A DNA stretch of 10,054 nt from an uncultured Bacteroidota bacterium (GTDB lineage: Bacteria; Bacteroidota; Bacteroidia; Flavobacteriales; Flavobacteriaceae). Positions 1 through 5,919 of this stretch are shown piece by piece (within the stretch, counting starts at the first letter, position 1; every line of letters begins with the position of its first letter). Made by a program: the position numbers and the translations under genes. The notes under the pieces were generated by a model. The model was not told where the DNA came from, did no database searches, and saw only the letters and a list, made by a program, of their open reading frames with translations. The stretch lies in NCBI GenBank assembly GCA_903920835.1, contig CAIXNQ010000111.1, positions 1 through 10,054 on the forward strand. Reading direction: 5' to 3'.

Positions 1-2
1 AA

Positions 3-95
3 ATACTTTCCTATTTATTAAGTCCACTCTTCTGGGTCTTTACCCTACTTATTATTTCTTTCTTTATTAAAAGAAGAAAGGAAGTCAAAATTTGA
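3..95 (+). CDS. Possible C-terminal end of a membrane protein (partial, start outside window)
   Basis: The third forward frame is open from the window edge to a TGA at 93-95. It encodes about 30 residues: a hydrophobic stretch (SPLFWVFTLLIISFFI) followed by a basic tail (KRRKEVKI), the usual look of a last transmembrane helix with a cytoplasmic tail under the positive-inside rule. The hairpin at 71-109 overlaps its final codons and would end the transcript. The second forward frame is also open, to a TAA at 68-70 just before the hairpin, and is also hydrophobic, so the frame choice is not secure. No family can be assigned from so short a piece, and the stretch could be non-coding. Confidence 0.35.
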   Translation: MLSYLLSPLFWVFTLLIISFFIKRRKEVKI

Positions 96-109
96 CTTCC
101 TTTCTTTTT
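71..109. terminator. Strong hairpin, probably a bidirectional intrinsic terminator
   Basis: Positions 71-86 pair with 94-109 as a near-perfect 16-bp stem with one G-T pair. Its core is GGAAGTC/GACTTCC, and the loop is AAAATTT or smaller. The plus strand runs into a T-rich end (TTTCTTTTT). The minus strand reads out into TTTCTTCTTTTAAT. It lies 68 bases past the stop of the leftward CotH gene and at the end of the possible rightward membrane-protein frame, so it probably serves both. Confidence 0.75.
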
Positions 110-176
110 ATGGTATTGTAGTAAAATATAGATTGAATTTGTTTTAAAGCGAAACAATGATTACAAAACATTTATT

Positions 177-2246
177 TTATTTCCTTTTGACTAGTTTAAA
201 TAATTGGTTTTCTTTGTTGCTTAATGCTTTTATTAAATAAAACCCGTTAGACAAATTATTAATATCTATTGAAAACAATGATGAATTTGTATTTTGTTGC
301 TTTACTATTTGACCATAAATATCATAAATTTCAATTGAATCAATAGGAGTTTGTGATTCAAAAGTTACTTCATTCGATGCTGGATTTGGATAAATAACTA
401 CATTATTATGAAAATAATTAAATGATTTGTTTTCAAGTGGCATTGTGCTAGGTTGCCAACTATTCGCCAAATTATTATCTAAATTTGTACTAATTAATTG
501 CAAATAACTACCGTTCCCATCTGGTGCAGTAGGCCACGGACTTGAGTCAAAATATTCGACAGTGTCAATTAAATTCCCAAAAGCATCTATCAAAATTAAA
601 TTTTCAGACTTGTTAGACAAATTTCGAGTAAATTGTCCAAAAGGTACAAAACCGTATTTTGATTGAAAAACTGCTGCATTTGAAGCTAAATATAAACTAG
701 AGTTTCCTGCAATGGAGCTACTGTACGGAAATTGATAAGTAATGCCTAACTCTTTAAAATAAATTCCCGAGAGTGTAACAGTTGTCGAACCTGCGTTTGT
801 GATTTCAATAAATTCTTGGTCATTACTCACTGGAAAACTTGTTGTAACGTCTGGATTGTAATTAATTTTAGAAATAACTAACGGTGGAACGTAAACGTTT
901 GTACAGGCTTGATAACTGCCTAAATGACTGGTCATCCAAGTGATTCTATTGTTGATAAAAGTCTTTAGATTGACAATTTCTAATTCATGATTTGGAATCG
1001 TTCCCCATCTTTGATTTTCACGAAAAATTGCTTCTCCAATTAAATTAACTGTATTATCAATAAAAGTGTTTAAAAAAGTTGCATTCATTGGCTTTCCAGT
1101 TTGAATTAACTCATGAAATCTTTTTGATAAATAACATTTATAGGTTGTGTTATTAAACAAATCTGTCCAAAATTTTGAACCGTCGTTACCTCCGTCTGAA
1201 AATTGCCAAGTATAATATTTACTTCTGTCAAAGCCCCATTGAAAAAGATCGTTACCAAATGTTAAATTAAAATCCCAAATTGGACCTGCGCGAAGTTTTC
1301 CGTTGCGGTCTTTGTGAAAATAAGTACTAAATTGATATCCATCTGGATTTGCTCCAAATTCATTTGAAAGCATAAAATCAATAAAAGTTGGAACATCAAT
1401 CTTTGAGGGATAACCACTTTCAAGGCTTGAATTTTGAGCGGTTGCTGTGTTTTGAAAACTTGTAAATTGATTATAGATATAATTATTTTGTTCAGAAGTG
1501 ACGATGTATGGGCTTGGCATTTCGTGAATATATTCAACACTTCCACCAGTATAAGAAGCCATAGACCATGCCACTGGGTCATTACCTGTTGTTTTATCGG
1601 CTTTAGTAATATAACCACCTGTTAGGTTTTCACCAACAATATCAGTTGTTAAGATTTTGGTTACATTCAGTCTATTGCTATCTGCTTTAACTTTTTCTTC
1701 CAGCAAATACAATCCGTTATATTGACCGTTAATCACAACTTCACAATATTCAGTCCTTGTGGCATAATTGCCCATCAATCTTGAAATATTATATGACAAA
1801 TAGTCTCTAATCAAAGAAGGTTCAAATGCCAACCCGTTAAGAATCCAATCATTTTCTGACGGCATTCCAAGCAAACTGACATTGTTTTTGCTAACATTAT
1901 CTGATTTTATTGTAGTTAATCCATAGCCTTTTTTATCTGCTGACTGTGATGAAGATCCTCTGATTTGAATATTCAATCGTCCGTTATAGTTTAAAAAAAC
2001 AGCGGTATTTTGGTCTGTCAAATAATTTCGGCTGCCATCTTGATGCTTGATTATTTTCATTGAACCTAACACAACTGGAGAGTCAACAATTTCATATGGC
2101 AAAAACGTAGTAGGGTTAATGTCAGTATTAATAATAACTATCGGAAGATTACTATCTGTAAATGTTTGTGCATTTGAATTTGCAATAAAAAGTAAAATTA
2201 AAAAAAAACATTTTTTTTTGATTTGAAAAATTATCCTTCTTAGCAT
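177..2246 (-). CDS. Secreted CotH kinase family protein with lamin tail domain and T9SS type A sorting domain
   Basis: A 689-residue exported protein. Residues 1-26 form a signal peptide: a basic start (MLRRIIFQIKKK), a hydrophobic core and likely cleavage after NSNA. Residues about 30-440 match the CotH family: an IRGSSS segment near 95-100, KKGYGL at 105-110, LLGMPSENDWILN at 125-137, NGQYNGLYLLEEKVK at 173-187, and GPIWDFNLTFGN at 321-332 with Asp325 in the probable metal/phosphate site. Residues about 455-600 look like a lamin tail domain (LVISKINYNP, then QEFIEITNAG and an NLILIDAFGNLIDTVEY strand pattern). Residues 617-689 are a T9SS type A sorting domain (VIYPNPASNEV, then YDIYGQIVK and LSNGFYLIKA). 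Spore-coat CotH is a protein kinase, but the role of this secreted bacteroidete form is unknown; cell-surface anchoring or release by T9SS is inferred. It appears monocistronic, facing away from dapD. The ATG at 2246 is supported by the signal peptide that follows it at once. Confidence 0.93.
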   Translation of the reverse strand: MLRRIIFQIKKKCFFLILLFIANSNAQTFTDSNLPIVIINTDINPTTFLPYEIVDSPVVLGSMKIIKHQDGSRNYLTDQNTAVFLNYNGRLNIQIRGSSSQSADKKGYGLTTIKSDNVSKNNVSLLGMPSENDWILNGLAFEPSLIRDYLSYNISRLMGNYATRTEYCEVVINGQYNGLYLLEEKVKADSNRLNVTKILTTDIVGENLTGGYITKADKTTGNDPVAWSMASYTGGSVEYIHEMPSPYIVTSEQNNYIYNQFTSFQNTATAQNSSLESGYPSKIDVPTFIDFMLSNEFGANPDGYQFSTYFHKDRNGKLRAGPIWDFNLTFGNDLFQWGFDRSKYYTWQFSDGGNDGSKFWTDLFNNTTYKCYLSKRFHELIQTGKPMNATFLNTFIDNTVNLIGEAIFRENQRWGTIPNHELEIVNLKTFINNRITWMTSHLGSYQACTNVYVPPLVISKINYNPDVTTSFPVSNDQEFIEITNAGSTTVTLSGIYFKELGITYQFPYSSSIAGNSSLYLASNAAVFQSKYGFVPFGQFTRNLSNKSENLILIDAFGNLIDTVEYFDSSPWPTAPDGNGSYLQLISTNLDNNLANSWQPSTMPLENKSFNYFHNNVVIYPNPASNEVTFESQTPIDSIEIYDIYGQIVKQQNTNSSLFSIDINNLSNGFYLIKALSNKENQLFKLVKRK

Positions 2247-2259
2247 AAATTATTTTTTT

Positions 2260-2267
2260 CAAATATA
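2260..2267 (-). promoter_or_regulatory. Candidate -7 promoter box of the CotH gene
   Basis: On the minus strand this reads TATATTTG, a full match to the Bacteroidota -7 consensus TAnnTTTG, 13 bases before the ATG. The transcript would start around 2254 and have a leader of only about 8 bases. The best -33 candidate (TTTG, minus strand of 2282-2285) is 14 bases away, shorter than usual, so the match is only partial. Confidence 0.45.
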
Positions 2268-2287
2268 CCAAAATCAATTTACAAAAT

Positions 2288-2308
2288 TTAGAATTGTTAT
2301 AATTCTAA
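2288..2308. repeat. Inverted repeat upstream of the CotH promoter
   Basis: TTAGAATT and AATTCTAA form a perfect 8-bp inverted repeat around a 5-base spacer (GTTAT). The centre is about 44 bases upstream of the inferred CotH start site, where an operator could sit. It is nearly all A/T in an AT-rich gap, so chance formation is realistic. Confidence 0.3.
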
Positions 2309-2870
2309 TTAATATCCTATAAATATTGGATTTATTATCAGAAATCATTAAGACCTTAAGAAAATTAATATATGAAATCTGAGAAAGTTTTTAAATTCTA
2401 AAATATTACCAGAAAAAACAGCTTGTAATCTATGGTTTAATTAATTTCTAAATTTTAATGGAAATAGGTTCAAGTTCGTTGAAAAGGTCGGATTTAAATA
2501 TCTACATTAACGTTTTTAGAAATCTAAGCTTACTTGTCGAATTTATTTTGCATTTTTAATATTAAATAAAATTTCTACAATTTCATGATGTTTCTAAATT
2601 CAAAATTTACAATTGCTGAATATTATGGTATTATGGTTATTGCTAATAAAATCGAATTAAATATTTAATCAATAAACTAATGTGCTTTTTTTATAATTAA
2701 ATCTTAACAATATTAGCAAATGAAGTTTAAATTCTACGTCGGAAAATCAAATTCTAAATATCATAATAATAAATAAAAAAATCTTTTTTATTAATTTGAA
2801 TGCTTCTTTCGCCTGCCCAATTGCTAGTTTCTCAAAGGTCAAAAAACCTAAAAAGATTAGATAATATTTT
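2309..2870. other. AT-rich intergenic gap between the divergent CotH and dapD genes
   Basis: No convincing gene is visible. Small open frames include a 33-codon ATG frame at 2458-2559 (begins MEIGSSSLKRSD, no visible promoter), an 18-codon frame at 2720-2776, and a 39-codon frame at 2800-2919 that runs into dapD. An AT-only hairpin (AATAAAAAA, 3-base loop, TTTTTTATT) sits at 2772-2792. Positions 2800-2840 are less AT-rich than the rest and are open in several frames on both strands, which may mark a decayed gene end or simply lower AT. I see no tRNA, IS end, riboswitch or direct-repeat array. Confidence 0.5.
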
Positions 2871-2878
2871 TATCTTTG
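2871..2878 (+). promoter_or_regulatory. -7 promoter box of the dapD-glycosyltransferase unit
   Basis: TATCTTTG is a full match to the Bacteroidota -7 consensus TAnnTTTG, 15 bases before the dapD ATG. Transcription would begin near 2884-2886, giving a leader of about 8-10 bases. No good TTTG is seen at the usual -33 distance, where the sequence is A-rich. The box overlaps the TTG at 2876, which therefore cannot be the start codon. Confidence 0.65.
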
Positions 2879-2893
2879 TTGCAAATCTATATT

Positions 2894-3709
2894 ATGAAAG
2901 ACCTTCAAAAACTTATTGAACTGGCATGGAACGACCGGGCTTTATTGCAAGACGAAAAGACAACCACTGCAATCAAAACTGTAATTGATTATTTAGACGC
3001 TGGTCAATTGCGTGTTGCGGAACCAACTTCCGATGGTTGGCAAGTGAACGAATGGGTCAAAAAAGCGGTTGTGCTTTACTTCCCGATTCAGAAAATGGAG
3101 ACTATAGAAGTAGGAATATTTGAATATCACGACAAAATGCCACTCAAAAAAGGCTATGCCGAAAAAGGAATTAGAATTGTGCCCAATGCAGTAGCGCGAC
3201 ATGGCGCATTTATTGCCCGGGGCGTGATTTTAATGCCTAGCTATGTCAATATTGGCGCTTATGTTGACGAAGGAACTATGGTAGATACTTGGGCGACTGT
3301 GGGCAGTTGTGCACAAATAGGCAAAAACGTTCACCTTAGCGGTGGAGTGGGCATTGGTGGCGTTCTCGAACCGCTTCAAGCTGCCCCCGTGATTATTGAA
3401 GACGGAGCATTCATTGGGTCCAGATGTATTGTTGTTGAAGGTGTTCGGGTAGAGAAAGAAGCTGTTCTTGGTGCAAATGTTTGCTTGACCGCTTCTACAA
3501 AAATTATTGATGTAACAGGCGAAAATCCTATAGAATACAAAGGCTTTGTTCCAGCACGCTCGGTGGTTATTCCAGGAAGTTATACCAAAACATTTGCTGC
3601 CGGTGATTATCAAGTGCCTTGCGCATTAATTATCGGAAAAAGAAAACCATCTACTGATTTAAAAACTTCTTTAAACGATGCCCTTCGCGAATATGATGTG
3701 GCAGTTTAG
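2894..3709 (+). CDS. dapD: 2,3,4,5-tetrahydropyridine-2,6-dicarboxylate N-succinyltransferase (DapD)
   Basis: This cytoplasmic enzyme transfers succinyl from succinyl-CoA to tetrahydrodipicolinate in the succinylase branch of diaminopimelate/lysine synthesis, feeding peptidoglycan and lysine. The protein has 271 residues, close to the roughly 274 of the E. coli enzyme. An N-terminal helical domain (about 1-95) precedes a left-handed beta-helix of hexapeptide repeats (about 100-230). The family signature is very well kept: YVDEGTMVDTWATVGSCAQI (123-142), then KNVHLSGGVGIGGVLEPLQA (144-163) and IIEDGAFIGSR (167-177). Known homologues are trimers with active sites between subunits. The ATG at 2894 is chosen over an in-frame TTG at 2876 because the TTG lies inside the -7 box and the family usually begins at MKDLQ-like sequence. 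It is first in the unit, 25 bases before the GT9 gene. The other lysine genes are not in the window. Confidence 0.97.
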   Translation: MKDLQKLIELAWNDRALLQDEKTTTAIKTVIDYLDAGQLRVAEPTSDGWQVNEWVKKAVVLYFPIQKMETIEVGIFEYHDKMPLKKGYAEKGIRIVPNAVARHGAFIARGVILMPSYVNIGAYVDEGTMVDTWATVGSCAQIGKNVHLSGGVGIGGVLEPLQAAPVIIEDGAFIGSRCIVVEGVRVEKEAVLGANVCLTASTKIIDVTGENPIEYKGFVPARSVVIPGSYTKTFAAGDYQVPCALIIGKRKPSTDLKTSLNDALREYDVAV

Positions 3710-3734
3710 TTCCTAAGGAATAAAAATAAATCGA

Positions 3735-4778
3735 ATGAAAATACTGGTAATTCAGAAAAAAAGGATTGGCGATGTTCTAATCAGCACGATAATTTTTGAA
3801 GCATTAAAACAAAAATATCCCGATGCCGTTTTGCATTATTTAGTGTATGAAGAGTCTTTTGCGGTGGTTGATAACAACCCGTTTATTGACAAAATTGTAA
3901 TTCTAACTGACAGCGAACGCAAGAAAACTTTTACGTTTTTGAAATTTCTATATAAAATTAGAAAAGAAAAATATAATGTGGTTATCGATGCATACGGAAA
4001 ACCCAACAGTGTTATTATCGGTTGGTTTTCTGGTGCAAAAAAGACCATAGCTTTCAGTAAAAGTTACACAAAACTGCTTTATTCTGATGCGATCGAACGC
4101 ACAACAAATAGTTTTTCTGAAGCAACAACTGCCATCGAGCACCGAATGTTGTTGCTAGAAGCGATGTCAATTGAATTTAGTATCATTCGTCCGAAACTAT
4201 TTTTAAGACCTAAAGAAATTGAGGTTATTCAAAACAAAATAGCTACCAAAATTAAAGAGGCAAACAAAGATTTGATCATGATTAGCGCACTTGGAAGTCG
4301 TGATTTTAAAACTTATCCGCTGGCATATATGGCTGCGGTTATTGATTTTATTGTTGAAACAACCGACGTAAAATTACTGCTGAACTATAGTCCAAATCAA
4401 CAATATGAAGCCCACGAACTGTTTAAACTTTGCAAAAAAGAATCCCAAAATAGAATTCTTTTTGATTTTTATGAAAGTGATTTGCGAAGTTTTATTGCGC
4501 TTACCAGTAAATGCAAAGCTTTAATTGGCAATGAAGGCGGCGCTACAAATATGGCAAAAGCGTTGAGCATTCCAACATTTACCATTTTTTGTCCCGGAAT
4601 TGCAAAACAGGGCTGGAATATATTTGAAAACGGAACCACTAACGTTGCAGTGCATCTTTCTGACTATTTGAACGACAACGAAACCGCCGAAAAATCATTA
4701 TCTGATTTGTATTTAATGTTCAAACCCGAACTTTTTGAGCATAAATTACAATCTTTTTTACAACTTAATTGCCAATAG
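3735..4778 (+). CDS. Glycosyltransferase family 9 (ADP-heptose:LPS heptosyltransferase-like)
   Basis: A 347-residue soluble protein with the two-domain GT-B layout of the GT9 family. The N-terminal nucleotide-fold strand is MKILVIQKKRIGDVLISTII (residues 1-20), with the typical R-IGDVL-ST motif. The second domain begins near ISALGSRDFKTYP (183-195), and the donor-binding region is IGNEGGATNMAKALSIPTFT (264-283) followed by IFCPG. GT9 enzymes transfer heptose from ADP-heptose onto lipopolysaccharide core at the cytoplasmic face of the inner membrane. The actual donor and acceptor here are not readable from sequence, so a generic name is safer than waaC or waaF. It lies 25 bases after dapD and its stop abuts the next start, so it is very probably co-transcribed with both. 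Confidence 0.9.
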   Translation: MKILVIQKKRIGDVLISTIIFEALKQKYPDAVLHYLVYEESFAVVDNNPFIDKIVILTDSERKKTFTFLKFLYKIRKEKYNVVIDAYGKPNSVIIGWFSGAKKTIAFSKSYTKLLYSDAIERTTNSFSEATTAIEHRMLLLEAMSIEFSIIRPKLFLRPKEIEVIQNKIATKIKEANKDLIMISALGSRDFKTYPLAYMAAVIDFIVETTDVKLLLNYSPNQQYEAHELFKLCKKESQNRILFDFYESDLRSFIALTSKCKALIGNEGGATNMAKALSIPTFTIFCPGIAKQGWNIFENGTTNVAVHLSDYLNDNETAEKSLSDLYLMFKPELFEHKLQSFLQLNCQ

Positions 4779-5891
4779 ATGCGAATAGGATTTGAAGCGA
4801 AAAGGGTTTTTCATAATAAGACAGGCTTAGGTAATTATAGTCGAGATTTGGTGCGGATTTTGGTAAAATATTATCCAGAAAACAAATACTTTTTATACAA
4901 TCCTAAGTCGGCAGCACAGATTTTGTTTGAAGCTAATAATGAAAATGTTTTTGAAAAGCAACCCAGCACTTCATTCTATAAAAAATTTTATAATCTTTGG
5001 CGGCAAAAAGGGATCGTTGCCGATTTAAAAGCTGACAATATAGAGTTGTTTCACGGATTATCGGGTGAAATTCCGAGAGGATTGAAGCAGCAAAATATTA
5101 AAAGTATTGTTACGATTCACGATTTAATTTTTGTGCGATTTCCTAATTTATATTCCTATATAGACCGCAAAATTCACCGTTATAAAAGTGAAAAATCGGC
5201 AAACGAAGCCGATTTAATTATTGCTATTAGCGCGCAAACCAAAAACGATATTATCGAGATATTTGGAGTTGAGGCTTCAAAAATCAAAGTTATCTATCAA
5301 GGTTGTCATGCTGTTTTTAAAGAAACTTTTTCTGATTTAGACCAGCAAAAAGTTATCAAAAAATTCAATTTACCTGAAAAATTTATTCTTAATGTTGGCA
5401 CAATCGAGGTGAGAAAAAACGTTTTGCTTGCCGTAAAAGCCATAAAAAATACTAATATTCCGCTAGTGATTGTTGGCAAAGAAACTGCCTATGCTACCGA
5501 AGTCAAAAGCTATATCGCCGAAAACAATCTTGAAAACCAGGTAATCTTCCTAAACAAATTAAGCCTTTCAGAACTGGCGATGATTTATCAAATGGCTACC
5601 ATTTTTGTATATCCTTCATTTTACGAAGGTTTTGGAATTCCGATCATCGAGGCTTTGTATTCAAAAACTCCTGTAATTACTACTAAAGGTGGCGTTTTTC
5701 CGGAGGCAGGCGGACCAGATTCTATTTATGTTGATCCCAACAACGCGGCAGCACTCCAAAAACAGCTGCTTTATTTATGGAATAACCCAACTGTCTGTAA
5801 AGAAATTGCTTCAAAAGGACACCAATTTGTTCAAAAATTTAATGACGAATCGATCGCAAAAGAGTTGTCGAAAGTTTATAGGAGATTTTAA
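4779..5891 (+). CDS. Glycosyltransferase family 4 (GT-B fold)
   Basis: A 370-residue protein. The N-terminal domain carries TGLGNYSRDL (15-24), the glycine-rich loop common in GT4 enzymes, and VTIHDLIFVRFP (111-122). The C-terminal donor domain has ILNVGTIEVRKN (203-214), with the Arg-Lys pair expected to bind donor phosphates, and the E-x7-E signature FYEGFGIPIIEAL (281-293; Glu283 and Glu291). Such retaining enzymes use nucleotide-activated sugars, often mannose, to build surface glycans. The sugar cannot be told from sequence. No signal peptide or clear transmembrane segment is seen, so it is cytoplasmic or membrane-associated. Its ATG follows the GT9 stop directly (TAGATG), suggesting translational coupling and a joint role in lipopolysaccharide or a related glycan. 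It converges on the peptidase gene 28 bases downstream. Confidence 0.92.
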   Translation: MRIGFEAKRVFHNKTGLGNYSRDLVRILVKYYPENKYFLYNPKSAAQILFEANNENVFEKQPSTSFYKKFYNLWRQKGIVADLKADNIELFHGLSGEIPRGLKQQNIKSIVTIHDLIFVRFPNLYSYIDRKIHRYKSEKSANEADLIIAISAQTKNDIIEIFGVEASKIKVIYQGCHAVFKETFSDLDQQKVIKKFNLPEKFILNVGTIEVRKNVLLAVKAIKNTNIPLVIVGKETAYATEVKSYIAENNLENQVIFLNKLSLSELAMIYQMATIFVYPSFYEGFGIPIIEALYSKTPVITTKGGVFPEAGGPDSIYVDPNNAAALQKQLLYLWNNPTVCKEIASKGHQFVQKFNDESIAKELSKVYRRF

Positions 5892-5919
5892 ATATTTATA
5901 ATTAAATTATATATTAGGT
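5892..5919. other. Short convergent junction with an AT-only hairpin
   Basis: Only 28 bases separate the stops of the GT4 gene and the leftward-reading peptidase gene. The sole structure is a 13-base inverted repeat, ATAATT-A-AATTAT, at 5898-5910, all A/T and without a clear T-tract. It is a poor intrinsic terminator, so the two transcripts probably overlap at their 3' ends. Confidence 0.5.

Noticed and set aside
1262..1625. Open frames of 118 and 63 codons within the CotH gene, on both strands
   Set aside because: They lie wholly inside the CotH coding region, whose frame is backed by domains from signal peptide to sorting domain. Their translations show no recognisable features.
2772..2792. 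AT-only hairpin as a terminator
   Set aside because: It has no G-C pairs, no gene ends nearby on either strand, and the stem arises easily from poly-A/poly-T.
2876..2893. TTG start extending DapD by six residues
   Set aside because: The TTG lies inside the -7 promoter box and the extension has no family support; the ATG at 2894 is used.
2993..3613. Reverse-strand frames of 69 and 127 codons opposite dapD
   Set aside because: They are antisense shadows of a strongly conserved gene and have no promoter-like element or protein motif.
3711..3720. GGAA before the GT9 gene as a Shine-Dalgarno site
   Set aside because: It is about 16 bases from the ATG, too far for normal use, and the other leaders in the window lack such sites.
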